DNA of 64,000 bases from JBGAJN01 sp044224905 (GTDB lineage: Bacteria > Verrucomicrobiota > Verrucomicrobiia > Limisphaerales > JBGAJN01), in NCBI GenBank assembly GCA_044224905.1, contig JBGAJN010000003.1, forward strand, positions 434,001-498,000, written 5' to 3'. The translations under genes and the position numbers were made by a program. This document shows, piece after piece, positions 17,166 to 26,335 of the stretch (position 1 is the first letter of the stretch; every line of letters starts with the position of its first letter). Below the pieces are notes generated by a model, which saw only the letters and a program-made list of their open reading frames with translations, had not been told where the DNA came from and did no database searches.

Positions 17166-17957
17166 GTGACACCTCTGGCTCAAATATCCTGCAATTGCAC
17201 GCTGAGCGCTGCGGCTTGGACCCGCATGCATTCACGCTTCTGCGAGCCACTCTTCATCGGGGATTGGGAACGCACGTTGATGCTGCATCTGGAAGTAGCG
17301 CCCGTCGAACTTCAGCGAGCCGTTCCGTTTGAATTGGATCTTCATCACGGCCGCGCGTTTGTCACTCTGGTGGCGTTTACCCTTCGTGGGATGCGCTTCG
17401 CTCGTGGGGGAAAGCTTGGCGATTGGTTGATGCGTCCGATTTCCACTCATCACTTTTTGAACGTGCGCGCTTACGTGCGGCGCGGTGACGAAACCGGCAT
17501 TTATTTTCTCGCAGAGTGGCTTTCGAATTGGCTGGCGGTGCAGCTCGGTCCTCCGATCTTCGGATTGCCGTATCACTTCGGGCGGCTGGACTACGCTCAC
17601 GAGTGGGAGCGCGGAAAAATCTTTGGCTCGGTTACCGATGCAGCCTCCAAGTTCGCGCTCAACTACGAGGCGAGCGTGGGTGCGTTGAATGGTTTTACGC
17701 CGTGCGAGAGCGGCTCGCTCGATGAATGGTTGATGGAGCGTTACACCGCGTTCACCTATCGCCGCGGACGGGCGCGCTTCTTCCGCGTATGGCATCAGCC
17801 TTGGCCGCAAGTCCCGGTCAACGCGACGATTGCGCGAATGGATCTATTGACGCAACGGTTGCCGTGGCTGCGCGGAGCCGAACTAATCGGGGCCAATTTT
17901 TCGCCCGGAGTGCGAGACGTTTGGATGGGCCGACCGCACCGAATATGCTCGCCATAA
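17166..17957 (+). CDS. DUF2071 (YqjF-like) protein
   Basis: A protein of 263 residues. DUF2071 features include the early WERTLMLHLEVAPVELQ, F-V-T-L-V-A-F-T, HHFLNVRAYVRR, GIYFLAEWLSNWLAV and the Y-T-A-F-T-Y...W motif near the end. The GTG at 17166 is chosen because AAAGGATGA lies just ahead; an internal ATG at 17226 would remove 20 residues that are not well conserved. The gene begins three bases after the TIGR01777 stop, so they are almost certainly co-transcribed. DUF2071 and TIGR01777 genes are often neighbours, but the shared pathway is unknown. Confidence 0.8.
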   Translation: MTPLAQISCNCTLSAAAWTRMHSRFCEPLFIGDWERTLMLHLEVAPVELQRAVPFELDLHHGRAFVTLVAFTLRGMRFARGGKLGDWLMRPISTHHFLNVRAYVRRGDETGIYFLAEWLSNWLAVQLGPPIFGLPYHFGRLDYAHEWERGKIFGSVTDAASKFALNYEASVGALNGFTPCESGSLDEWLMERYTAFTYRRGRARFFRVWHQPWPQVPVNATIARMDLLTQRLPWLRGAELIGANFSPGVRDVWMGRPHRICSP

Positions 17958-18065
17958 ACTGCCCGGGCACCCATCGACCATTTGCTCCCGAACGCTTTCG
18001 GATTGATTCTTCACGACGTCCTAAAACCTCTCGACACGTCGCCGGTCGCACCGTTTTATCCCGTC

Positions 18066-18923
18066 ATGCACGTGTTCCTCAACGGCCGATTGGTGTCCGC
18101 CAAGCAGGCCACGATCTCTGTCTTCGACCGGAGCTTTCTTTACGGCGATGGCGTGTTCGAAACCTTGCGCGTGCATCGCGGTGTTCCGTTTCTTTGGGAC
18201 GCGCACATGACCCGGCTTCAAGCGGGCGCGAAGTTTCTTCGGATTCCACTCCCCCTCAAATCCAAGAAGATCCGGGCGCAAGCGATGGAATTGATTCGCA
18301 AGAATCGACAGAGCGAGGGAGTTCTGCGGCTGGAACTTTCCCGTGGCGTCGGCGTTCGCGGTTACTCGCCGAAGGCTGCGGAGCATCCGTTGCTGGTAAT
18401 GACGACTCATCCGGCGCCGACAGTTTCCGTGAACTCCATCCCGCGCTGGCGGCTCATTACGTCGAAGTTCCGCCTTCCTGCCCGGGACCCGCTTGCTCCG
18501 TTCAAGACCAACAACCGGCTCCCGTGCGTGCTCGCGCGTGCCGAGGCGGAGGATGCCGGCGTCGAGGAAGCATTGCTCCTGAACACCGATGGCAACGTGG
18601 CTGAGGCCGCCTCAGGCAATTTGTTCTGGGTCGAAAAGGATGCGCTCTGCACGCCCCCGCTGAATGACGGTCCCCTTTCGGGCATTACGCGGCTCATGAT
18701 TCTCCGAGTCGCCAAGCCGCTGGGAATGAAGGCGCGACAAGTGAGCATATCGCCGTCGGCGTTGAGGCGGAAGCGCGGCGTGTTTCTGGCGCAGAGCGTT
18801 TGGGGCATTATCGAAATCGCCGAGATTGATGGGCGCGCGGTTCGCTGCGAGCCGGTCGTCGATGAAATCTTCCGTGCTTACTGGGAGGTCATCGATAAAT
18901 TGTGCCAGCCGCCGTCGAGGTGA
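18066..18923 (+). CDS. Aminotransferase class IV (aminodeoxychorismate lyase / branched-chain aminotransferase family)
   Basis: A 285-residue pyridoxal-phosphate enzyme. The N-terminus (ISVFDRSFLYGDGVFETLRV) is the fold-type IV signature. Lys147 in APFKTNNR is the likely Schiff-base lysine, followed by ARAEAEDAGVEEALLLN and AEAASGNLFWV. The spacing fits 4-amino-4-deoxychorismate lyase (PabC, folate synthesis) as well as D-amino-acid or branched-chain aminotransferases; sequence by eye does not decide. ATG 18066 is chosen because the 28 codons before it are not family-like. Confidence 0.85.
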   Translation: MHVFLNGRLVSAKQATISVFDRSFLYGDGVFETLRVHRGVPFLWDAHMTRLQAGAKFLRIPLPLKSKKIRAQAMELIRKNRQSEGVLRLELSRGVGVRGYSPKAAEHPLLVMTTHPAPTVSVNSIPRWRLITSKFRLPARDPLAPFKTNNRLPCVLARAEAEDAGVEEALLLNTDGNVAEAASGNLFWVEKDALCTPPLNDGPLSGITRLMILRVAKPLGMKARQVSISPSALRRKRGVFLAQSVWGIIEIAEIDGRAVRCEPVVDEIFRAYWEVIDKLCQPPSR

Positions 18924-19007
18924 CCCGATCCCGTTCTCGATTCAGTTGATGAAATAAAATCTTCCGCTGCCGCGTCGAACGCGGTAAGCAAAACCCGAAT
19001 TTTCAAT

Positions 19008-20252
19008 ATGAAATTGACCCGCAACCTCACCTCACTCGTTTCCACGTTGGCTATGGCTGTCGGTTTGTCCGCAACGGCGGCCGATTGGCCGCAGTGGCGC
19101 GGACCAAATCGCGATGACATATCCACGGAGAAAGGGTTGCTGAAACATTGGCCCGCAACCGGGCCGAAGGTCGCCTGGATCTACAAGGACGCTGGGCTGG
19201 GTTACAGCGGCTATTCGATCGTGGGCGGGAAGTTGTTCACGAGCGGATTGCGCGGCGACATGGAGTTCTTGATCTGCGTGGACACGAAAAGCGGTCAGCA
19301 GGTTTGGGCGACGCCGATGGGGCCGTTGCTCAAGAACGGTTGGGGCGACGGTCCGCGCGGCACGCCCTCGGCGGATGGCGATCGGGTTTACGCGATGAGC
19401 GGCCAGGGCGTGATGTTCTGCGCGAACGCCGCGACCGGTAAGGAAATGTGGAAAGCCAAGATGTCCGATTTCGGCGGCAAGACTCCCAATTGGGGTTACA
19501 CGGAATCGCCATTGGTGGACGGCAAACAGGTGATCTGCACGCCGGGCGAAGAGCAGGGGACGTTGCTAGCGCTGGACAAGATGACCGGTAAGAAACTTTG
19601 GCAGAGCACAGCTTGGAAAGATGGCGCGCAATATTCTTCCCCGGTGGTTGCGACGATCAATGGCGTCCGCCAATACGTGCAACTGACGCAGCAGCACGTC
19701 GCTGGCATCGACGCCGCGAGCGGCAAGGTTGTGTGGCAGTCCGATTGGCAGGGCAAAACGGCCGTCATTCCGACGCCGATTGTGAAGGGTAATGAGATTT
19801 ACATCGCTTCCGGATACAGCGTCGGCTGCAAGCTGGTGCGGATTGGACCGGACAACAAGCCGTCCGACGTTTGGCAAAACGGCGTCATGGTCAATCATCA
19901 CGGCGGCGTGATCCTCGTAGGCGAACATCTTTACGGATACTCCGACAAAGGCGGCTGGACATGTCAGAACTGGAAGACCGGCGAAGCGGTGTGGATGGAT
20001 AAATCTCTCGGCAAAGGAGCGGTGCATTGCGTCGATGGAATGTTGATTTGCCTCGAAGAGAGCAGCGGCACTGTTGCCCTCGTCGAAGCGTCGCCTGCGG
20101 GCTGGAAAGAGCATGGACGCTTCAAGCTCACGCCGCAGACGACGCAGCGTAATCCGAAGGGCAAAGTCTGGACCCATCCGGTAGTCAGCAACGGGAAGCT
20201 CTACCTGCGCGATCAGGAGTTGCTGTTCTGCTTTGATATCAAGGGATCCTAG
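19008..20252 (+). CDS. Secreted PQQ-like beta-propeller protein
   Basis: A 414-residue protein with a clear signal peptide (LVSTLAMAVGLSATA-A) and the mature start DWPQWRGPNRDD typical of secreted PVC-group propellers. Blade motifs include KSGQQVWATPM, ATGKEMWKAKM, MTGKKLWQST, ASGKVVWQSDW and KTGEAVWMDKS, giving about seven blades. Paralogues lie at 13802, 22396 and 37738. Function unknown; the fold is that of quinoprotein dehydrogenases but the catalytic Asp and quinone-stacking residues cannot be recognised. The next gene is an MFS transporter 107 bases downstream. Confidence 0.85.
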   Translation: MKLTRNLTSLVSTLAMAVGLSATAADWPQWRGPNRDDISTEKGLLKHWPATGPKVAWIYKDAGLGYSGYSIVGGKLFTSGLRGDMEFLICVDTKSGQQVWATPMGPLLKNGWGDGPRGTPSADGDRVYAMSGQGVMFCANAATGKEMWKAKMSDFGGKTPNWGYTESPLVDGKQVICTPGEEQGTLLALDKMTGKKLWQSTAWKDGAQYSSPVVATINGVRQYVQLTQQHVAGIDAASGKVVWQSDWQGKTAVIPTPIVKGNEIYIASGYSVGCKLVRIGPDNKPSDVWQNGVMVNHHGGVILVGEHLYGYSDKGGWTCQNWKTGEAVWMDKSLGKGAVHCVDGMLICLEESSGTVALVEASPAGWKEHGRFKLTPQTTQRNPKGKVWTHPVVSNGKLYLRDQELLFCFDIKGS

Positions 20253-20359
20253 TCTGGCGCGGCTGTCGTCGCGATGAACCTTGCGGCTGGCCGTCCGGGC
20301 AAGTTTGAGTTTGAGCTTGGCCGGGCTGTGAAACCCGTGTAACCACTCCACCACATTCT

Positions 20360-21763
20360 ATGGCTTTACCTGCACCTTCTGCGTCCCCAACCCCGGCGGC
20401 GATCTCAACTGTTCCTTGGTGGCGGTCGCTCACGCGCTATCACTGGTTTGTTTTCACAGTGGCATGCCTCGCGTGGTTGTTCGATTGCCTCGATCAACAA
20501 CTCTTCCTGCTCGCACGCAACGGCGCGATGAAGAAGCTGTTGGAGCCGGGAATGGACGTGGGGTATTACGGAAAAATCGCAACGTCTATTTTTGTATTGG
20601 GCTGGGCTACGGGTGGCCTGATCTTTGGTGCCGTTGGCGATCGATTTGGACGGGCGAAAACACTCGCGTTTACGGTGCTCCTCTATTCGGTTTGCACCGG
20701 CTTATCGGCTTTCTCCAAAGGCTGGGTCGATTTCGCGGTCTATCGATTTGTCACTGGACTCGGTGTCGGTGGCGTGTTTGGGCTCTCGGTGGCGCTCGTG
20801 GCCGACAGTCTTCCTGACCACGCGCGCACCGGCGCGCTTGGCTTGCTGCAAGCGCTGTCGGCGGTGGGTAATATTACCGCCGGTTGCGTGGCGATCGTGC
20901 TTGGCAACCTTGAAGGCTCCACCATCCCTGCCGGCATGTCGTGGAAATACATGTTCCTAATTGGTGCAGCGCCCGCTTTTCTCTGCGTGTTCATTCTGTT
21001 GCGCTTGAAGGAGCCGGAGAAATGGGTGAAAGCTCGCGCTGAAGGGAAATTGAGCGGCGCAAAGTTCGGGTCCTATGCGTCGCTGTTCGGTGAGGCGCGC
21101 TGGCGCCGTCCTGCACTACTCGGCATGTGCTTGTGCATCGCTGGTGTGGTGGGTTTGTGGGGCATCGGTTTCTTCAGCCCCGAACTTGTCGGCGATGTCC
21201 TCGAGCGCTCACTTAAGAAAGAGGGCGTCACTCCGGAGAAGATTTCCCAGGCCAAGACCGTGTGGACCGGCGTGAACATGATCGTACAGAATCTCGGCGC
21301 GTTTTGCGGGATGATCGCCTTCACCAAAGCCGCGCAACGCTGGGGTCGCAAACCGGCGTTCACTGTCGCATTTATCGCGGCGTTTGTTGCGACCGTTGGA
21401 TACTTTCAGCTCTTCAATGGCAAAGGGGATATATGGATGAGCTTCGTGATGGGCGTCTGCCAGCTCTCGCTGTTCGCCGGATTCGCGATTTATTTGCCGG
21501 AACTTTTCCCCACGCGTCTGCGCAGCACGGGCACGAGCTTTTGTTATAATGTCGGTCGTTTCATCGCTGCTTCTGGTCCTTTCCTTCAAGGCAAGATGAC
21601 TGTGTGGTTCGCTGCGGGTGCGACCACGCCCGAGGCGAAGCTCGCCGCGTTCCGCAACGCGTGCGGTTGGATGAGCTGTGTGTTTCTGCTTGGCTTGATT
21701 GTGGTGTTGTTCCTTCGCGAAACGAAGGGCCAACCGATGCCGGAAGATGCTCCGGCCAAATAG
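20360..21763 (+). CDS. MFS transporter, sugar/aromatic-acid type
   Basis: A 467-residue protein with 12 predicted membrane helices. The loop between helices 2 and 3 reads GAVGDRFGRAKTL, the classic major-facilitator motif G-x-x-x-D-R-x-G-R, and a matching motif GRKPAFTV occurs in the second half. LPELFPTRLRSTGTSF is typical of the SLC22-like/metabolite-H+ symporter branch. Substrate cannot be told. It stands alone between a PQQ-like protein and a region with no intact gene. Confidence 0.88.
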   Translation: MALPAPSASPTPAAISTVPWWRSLTRYHWFVFTVACLAWLFDCLDQQLFLLARNGAMKKLLEPGMDVGYYGKIATSIFVLGWATGGLIFGAVGDRFGRAKTLAFTVLLYSVCTGLSAFSKGWVDFAVYRFVTGLGVGGVFGLSVALVADSLPDHARTGALGLLQALSAVGNITAGCVAIVLGNLEGSTIPAGMSWKYMFLIGAAPAFLCVFILLRLKEPEKWVKARAEGKLSGAKFGSYASLFGEARWRRPALLGMCLCIAGVVGLWGIGFFSPELVGDVLERSLKKEGVTPEKISQAKTVWTGVNMIVQNLGAFCGMIAFTKAAQRWGRKPAFTVAFIAAFVATVGYFQLFNGKGDIWMSFVMGVCQLSLFAGFAIYLPELFPTRLRSTGTSFCYNVGRFIAASGPFLQGKMTVWFAAGATTPEAKLAAFRNACGWMSCVFLLGLIVVLFLRETKGQPMPEDAPAK

Positions 21764-22034
21764 TGTAACTCCACTCCCGAATGGTTAGACGGTCGCCGCC
21801 GCGGAGACACGTTAGAGTCACGTGCGAACACAGACGCGTCCATACCTACAACGGAAGAATGGCTCCGTTTGGGTTTTTGAAATGCCAAGTTGATGTACGC
21901 GAGGAGCGCCGAATGATCTCGCAACTTTCGCGGACCACAATTGCCGCCCTGCGGATTGCTTCCGATTCAACTGACAGAAGTATCAGACATTTCCCGACTC
22001 TTGATCGAATTGAATCAGGCCGTAGTTATGGGCA
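21764..22034. other. Intergenic, no gene recognised
   Basis: Together with the short remnant at 22035-22262 this makes a stretch of about 630 bases without an intact gene between the MFS transporter and the PQQ-like protein. Frames here give no family-like sequence, which fits a decayed locus. Confidence 0.4.
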
Positions 22035-22262
22035 GTGATCAGGTTTTTCAACCGAGAAAGTCAGGCAGTCATCTTCGCGAAGCACGCCGGAGAGCACGGA
22101 CGTAGCGCTTCGAGTGATTTACTGGGCGCCGCGCGTTTCGGAACCAAGCTCGACAACGTCCAAGCCGTGCCGGAGCCCGCACTCTATGTGCTCGCCTGCA
22201 TCGGAATCATTGGCTACATCGCGTTGCGTTGCCGTTATCAAGGCCGGCGCAAGCGCAGGTAA
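22035..22262 (+). pseudogene. Orphan PEP-CTERM tail, remnant of a sorted protein
   Basis: The open frame encodes 75 residues whose last 31 form a PEP-CTERM sorting signal: VPEP, then a hydrophobic helix (ALYVLACIGIIGYIAL), then a basic end (RCRYQGRRKRR). PEP-CTERM tails are recognised by exosortase at the membrane. There is no signal peptide ahead and the first 40 residues look like non-coding sequence, so this is most likely the 3' end of a deleted or frameshifted gene. A real small protein is less likely. Confidence 0.5.
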
Positions 22263-22395
22263 CGAATGTGAAATCGGGCGAGCATAGACTCGCGCCGGTA
22301 CAAGCTCGCAATCGGCTCGCTTTGGTCGCGCTCCCTACTGATCCATTAACGGAGGTGTTCGCACATTACCCTCCGCGCACTTCGACATGCGGTTG

Positions 22396-23898
22396 CTACT
22401 TGGCGAGATCTACGCACACCAAACGATTCTCGCTGCGAAGATAAAGTTTCTTCTGCGACAACACCGGCGCGGCCCAGCACGGATAATGAAGATCTGGAAC
22501 CTGCCAGCGTGCGAGCTCCTCGGGCTGCTTCGGATTCACTTTGAACAGTCCCAACAGGCCGCCCTCGCCGAGCACGATCAATTTCCCATCCGCCATGATC
22601 GCGGAGCCGCGTCCGTAAACGTTGGGTTGCGGTGAGCTGTGCGGGGGCCAGCTCTCGTTGCGATCCCAAGTGGGTTTCGCGGTCTTCAATTCGACACAGC
22701 GGAAGTGCGCGTCCGGTTCGTTGCGGCCCGTGAACGCGTAAAGAAAGCCCTCGTGATACACCGGCGTGTTCCAGTGAATCCCCAGCACCGGCTCAACCAG
22801 CGCGCCATTCGCATCGCGTTCCTGATACGCCTTGGGCTGGCACCAGACCTCTTCAAAACTTTTACCGTCCGGCTTCACGCGCAGCACGAACGCGCCCACG
22901 CGGAAATACGCTGCAGAATAAAAGACGAGATCGTCCACGACCACGGGGCACATGCCGTTCACCGAATCGTTGCCGACGGATTGAAACCAGCGCGAGAAAT
23001 TCACCGCACCGTTGGTCGGGTTCAGCGACACCAGCCCCTGCCGCATTACGCAGAACACGTGGCGCTGACCGTGGATCGTCGCGGCAACCGGCGAAGCGTA
23101 GCTCGCGGATTTTTCCAGCGTGGTCCACACATACTTGCGATCGCCGGGCCAGCCAAGCATCGGCGCGCCCTCCCAATTGGATTTACCCACGTTTTGCCAG
23201 AGCGTCTTCCCAGTCGCGGCATCGAAAGCGACCACGCCCGAGTTCGGTTGCCCGCCGACTTCGACGATGAATTTCCCATCCTCCAGCAAAGGCGTGCTAC
23301 CAACGCCGAAGAATGCTTCCGGCACTTCAAAATCCTTAGCCGTCTCGCGTTCCCAGATGAGCTTGCCGGTTTTCAGTTCGAGACAAACGAGTCGTCCTTC
23401 GACGCCGAAAGTGTAGCAGCGGTCCTCCGTGAGCAACGGCGTGCAACGCGGGCCATTGTTGTAGCCGTAGGGATCGCGGTAACTGCAAGGTGACGCGTGG
23501 CGCCAGGTCGCCGTGCCCGTCGTCGCATCAAAGCTCTCTATGAGTTCCTGATTCCCGACGCGATGATGCAACACGAGCACATTGCCGCGAACCGACGGCG
23601 CGCTGTAGCCGGTGCCGATCTCTTTCACCCAAACCTGCTTCGGCCCGCTGCTCGGAAATTTGTCGAGCAAGCCCGTCTCGCTCGACGTGTTGTCGCCGCG
23701 CGGGCCAAGGAAGCGCGGCCAGTCCTCCGCCTGCACGGTCGCACAATTGACTGTTAGCAACGCAACCAATCCCAGAACTGAGCGCAACTTGGAACTGGTT
23801 GAACCGGCTTTGCTGTGGTTCGGAACCCGGCGGCCCGAGGCAAGGGACTGGGCGGCGCAGCCGTTCAAGATCACAACAGACGAACGTGGAGATTTCAT
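22396..23898 (-). CDS. Secreted PQQ-like beta-propeller protein
   Basis: A 500-residue protein. The long N-terminus contains the export helix LRSVLGLVALLTVNCATVQA, then the mature start EDWPRFLGPRGDNTS. Propeller blades are seen at ATTGTATWRH, KTGKLIWERE and ATGKTLWQNVG. It is closest in layout to the propeller at 37738: both share the phrases H-R-V-G-N-x-E, Y-R-D-x-x-G and P-R-x-T-P. The ATG at 23898 gives an unusually long pre-signal stretch, so the true start may lie further in. Function unknown, probably periplasmic or extracellular. Confidence 0.82.
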   Translation of the reverse strand: MKSPRSSVVILNGCAAQSLASGRRVPNHSKAGSTSSKLRSVLGLVALLTVNCATVQAEDWPRFLGPRGDNTSSETGLLDKFPSSGPKQVWVKEIGTGYSAPSVRGNVLVLHHRVGNQELIESFDATTGTATWRHASPCSYRDPYGYNNGPRCTPLLTEDRCYTFGVEGRLVCLELKTGKLIWERETAKDFEVPEAFFGVGSTPLLEDGKFIVEVGGQPNSGVVAFDAATGKTLWQNVGKSNWEGAPMLGWPGDRKYVWTTLEKSASYASPVAATIHGQRHVFCVMRQGLVSLNPTNGAVNFSRWFQSVGNDSVNGMCPVVVDDLVFYSAAYFRVGAFVLRVKPDGKSFEEVWCQPKAYQERDANGALVEPVLGIHWNTPVYHEGFLYAFTGRNEPDAHFRCVELKTAKPTWDRNESWPPHSSPQPNVYGRGSAIMADGKLIVLGEGGLLGLFKVNPKQPEELARWQVPDLHYPCWAAPVLSQKKLYLRSENRLVCVDLAK

Positions 23899-24309
23899 CG
23901 TGGTGATTTAACGCGTCGGTGAGCTCCTTTTCCACGAGAAAACGCGACAGAGTGCGGCACGCCGCCCCGGGGTGAATTCACGGACTTTCCAGCCCTTCCG
24001 ATCGGGCACCACTCCTGGCATCTGAGATGTCGGAACGGCATGAGGATTTATCGAAGAACTGCTTTCATAAGTGAGAAATCTGCGCTGCGGAAACCCGCTG
24101 ACAACCAATTAATCCGACCTCGCACTTGACCCATTCAATGGGGATTTGTCCTAATGGCGAGTTGAAGCAGAACCAGATAGCTTTTGTCCTGAACCAAACC
24201 ACCACATCGCCGATACGGTATGTCCCCGAGCGAACGGGAATGATCGAACCGCGCCCGTGCCGCTACCCGCCGGCAGTTGTGGTAACCAAAATAACCTGAC
24301 TTGAACCCG
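23899..24309. other. Divergent intergenic region with one candidate promoter
   Basis: About 410 bases without a gene between divergent secreted-protein genes. TTGACC at 24126-24131 and CCTAAT at 24150-24155, spaced 18, could be a promoter for the gene at 24310. The small dyad CCATTCAATGG (24131-24141) overlaps it. Nothing else stands out. Confidence 0.35.
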
Positions 24310-25236
24310 ATGAAGAGCTGTGTCCCCTTGGCGGTGCTGAGGATTTTTATCGTCCTGACGATCGAGGCGTCCGGTGATTTGATCGCGCGATCGTACACCT
24401 ACCAGTTTTTATCCACGGAGAACCCGTTGTCCGACAGCGGAAGCTGGTTGAATGGCAAGACAGATGGACTCGATTGGTCAGACGTGGCAGTGACCAACAG
24501 TATGGCCATCGGGTTGCAAAGCGGGATCAATCCCAACTACGACGACTCAACGGCGGTGGTGAGCGGGACGTGGGGATCTAACCAAACCGTGACCGCGACG
24601 GTTCGCATCCCGGGAGATCGACCACCCGACGGGAATTTTCCCGAACTGGAAATCCGCCTCCGAACCTCCATCTCGGCGCATCGTATTGCCGGCTATGAAG
24701 TCATCTTTTCCGTACCCGGAGGCTACGCTCAATTGGTTCGCTGGAATGGGCCGGTGAATGACTTTACTTACATCGCCTCGGGGAACGGGATTTATCTCCA
24801 GGACGGAGATGTCATTAAGGCGACGGTGAGCAATAATGTTTTCACGAGTTACGTCAATGGCGTGCAGATTCTCCAGGCCAGCGATAACACTTTCACAACG
24901 GGTTCTCCGGGCATCGGCATGTTTATCCAAGGGACCACGGGCTTGAACAATCTGTTTGGATTTTCGAACTTTTCAGCCTCGGACGGCGAAAGCCCAGCAG
25001 TGACGAACGGAGCGAGTTTGAACATCGTGCTACCTAAGACCAAGGGAAGCTATACGCTGGTGCAGTCCAACGCCGTCCCAAGAGGGAAATATCGGGTGCA
25101 GTACTCTGATCAGATCTTCTCGCCGAACTGGCAAACTTTGTCTACGGTCACCGCTAATAATTTCGGCGTGGTGCAATACACGGACACGGTAACCAATGGC
25201 GCCCCATGGCGTTTCTATCGGACGATATCGCCGTGA
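24310..25236 (+). CDS. Secreted beta-sandwich protein with Verrucomicrobia-type C-terminal module
   Basis: A 308-residue protein with an N-terminal export helix (CVPLAVLRIFIVLTIEASG). Residues about 30-225 look like a concanavalin/LamG-like sandwich (YEVIFSVPGGYAQLVRWNG, VIKATVSNNVFTSYVNGVQI, GIGMFIQGTTGLNNLFGFSNF). The last 60 residues (YRVQYSDQIFSPNWQTL ... WRFYRTISP) match a C-terminal module common in secreted proteins of this phylum and also present at the end of the 49266-50834 product. ATG 24310 is chosen over the TTG at 24301. Possibly a carbohydrate-binding protein; no catalytic residues recognised. Confidence 0.7.
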   Translation: MKSCVPLAVLRIFIVLTIEASGDLIARSYTYQFLSTENPLSDSGSWLNGKTDGLDWSDVAVTNSMAIGLQSGINPNYDDSTAVVSGTWGSNQTVTATVRIPGDRPPDGNFPELEIRLRTSISAHRIAGYEVIFSVPGGYAQLVRWNGPVNDFTYIASGNGIYLQDGDVIKATVSNNVFTSYVNGVQILQASDNTFTTGSPGIGMFIQGTTGLNNLFGFSNFSASDGESPAVTNGASLNIVLPKTKGSYTLVQSNAVPRGKYRVQYSDQIFSPNWQTLSTVTANNFGVVQYTDTVTNGAPWRFYRTISP

Positions 25237-25324
25237 TTACGGCTGGCTTGCACGTTTGATCGCGTAGTGCTCGTTCGACGAGCAAGTGTGTTTGGCTGAC
25301 AGTCTCCCCACGGAGACCGCGCCA

Positions 25325-25603
25325 CTATTTTTTCGGCTTCTTCTTACCCGCTGCGAGCGCAACCTTCTTTAACTGCGCCACGGGATCCCAACCTTTCGGT
25401 GGCTTGACGCTCTTGCTGTTCCATTTCATCCCGCTTGTCACCCAGGTCTTTCGCCACGCGGCGTGGGCGATTCCCTGATCGTCGTCGGATACCCCGAATT
25501 GAAAGCCGCAGCTCGGGCAGATTTCATAAGAACCGCCGCCGGAGGAGGTGCGCGGCGCCTCGCGCAACGTCGGATAAGCGCAGACTGGACATGGATGAGC
25601 CAT
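25325..25603 (-). CDS. Small CPCC-type Cys-rich protein
   Basis: A 92-residue protein with two Cys pairs, CPVC at 5-8 and CPSC at 29-32, in the frame HPCPVCAYPTL ... GSYEICPSCGFQFG. This layout matches the CPCC cysteine-rich family, probably a zinc-binding knuckle. The C-terminus is Lys-rich. Its ATG starts one base after the stop of the FN3/toxin-like gene (TAA-G-ATG), so the two are translationally coupled. A role as a partner or immunity protein is possible but inferred from position only. Confidence 0.75.
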   Translation of the reverse strand: MAHPCPVCAYPTLREAPRTSSGGGSYEICPSCGFQFGVSDDDQGIAHAAWRKTWVTSGMKWNSKSVKPPKGWDPVAQLKKVALAAGKKKPKK

Positions 25604-25604
25604 C

Positions 25605-26300
25605 TTACTTTTTGGGTTTGGATTTGATCAGTTCGCCAGGCTGACGATCGAAATAATCCCGGCTGTTCGGTTTGAAAAACGTTTTGGTCGTTCCATCACG
25701 ATTGTATGCCGCGAACGCACGCGACTTGGGATCAAACACGCGCAGAACTCCGTCGCTGTCAATTTTCATGGGCAAGCCTTCGGCCTTGGCGCGCTGGAGG
25801 AACTCCCACGCCATCCGCGCGTAATCATCCGGGTTCTTCGCCTTGAAATCGCTGCCGTGCCGCTCGAAGTGATCGCGAAGCGACGGGAGGTTGCCCCACG
25901 TTTGTTTTGTGGGCGGCGCTCGGAGTTGCTTGCTCGTAGCAGTGGGATTGGCGGCGGTAACTTGGACCGAAGTTTCCTCTGCTCCTGCAACAGTGAACGA
26001 ATTGGTCGCCAAGGGAACACGCGCAGTGCCGACGGTGAAGAAGTATTTTGCGCCCGCGGTGAGGCCTTTGAGTGTGACGGAATGCTTGGCGCTGAGTTCG
26101 CCGTCGGCCCTGTGTTCCAGCTTCTGCAGCGAGGTGCCGAAATGCACCCGCGACGCGGTGCTCACGTCCGTCGTCCAAGTGACGGTGGCGTCGGTGCCGG
26201 TTACGGTTACGGCGGGTCCGTCGAGCAACGCTGCCGCGGGAGCGGAAACTCCAGCGACGAGCAAAACGACGGCAAGCAGACGCAACAACAAGATCTTCAC
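25605..26300 (-). CDS. Exported FN3-like protein with nuclease-toxin-like C-terminal domain
   Basis: A protein of 231 residues from GTG 26300. It has a signal peptide (LLLRLLAVVLLVAGVSAPAAA) and a fibronectin-III-like domain at about 30-110 (VTGTDATVTWTTDV, LTAGAKYFFTVG). After a Thr/Pro linker comes a C-terminal domain (about 140-225): LRDHFERHGSDF, PDDYARMAWEFL, GVLRVFDPKSRAFAAYNRDG, TKTFFKPNSRDYF. That order of H-F-x-x-H-G, Y-x-x-x-A, R-V-x-D-P and T-F-F-K-P is what I associate with the tails of polymorphic toxins and phage proteins of the BECR (barnase/EndoU/colicin/RelE) fold. The assignment is by memory, not by search. A small CPCC gene follows immediately. Confidence 0.6.
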   Translation of the reverse strand: MKILLLRLLAVVLLVAGVSAPAAALLDGPAVTVTGTDATVTWTTDVSTASRVHFGTSLQKLEHRADGELSAKHSVTLKGLTAGAKYFFTVGTARVPLATNSFTVAGAEETSVQVTAANPTATSKQLRAPPTKQTWGNLPSLRDHFERHGSDFKAKNPDDYARMAWEFLQRAKAEGLPMKIDSDGVLRVFDPKSRAFAAYNRDGTTKTFFKPNSRDYFDRQPGELIKSKPKK

Positions 26301-26335
26301 AGGCGGACAATCTAACACTGCGGGCGCAAATTATT

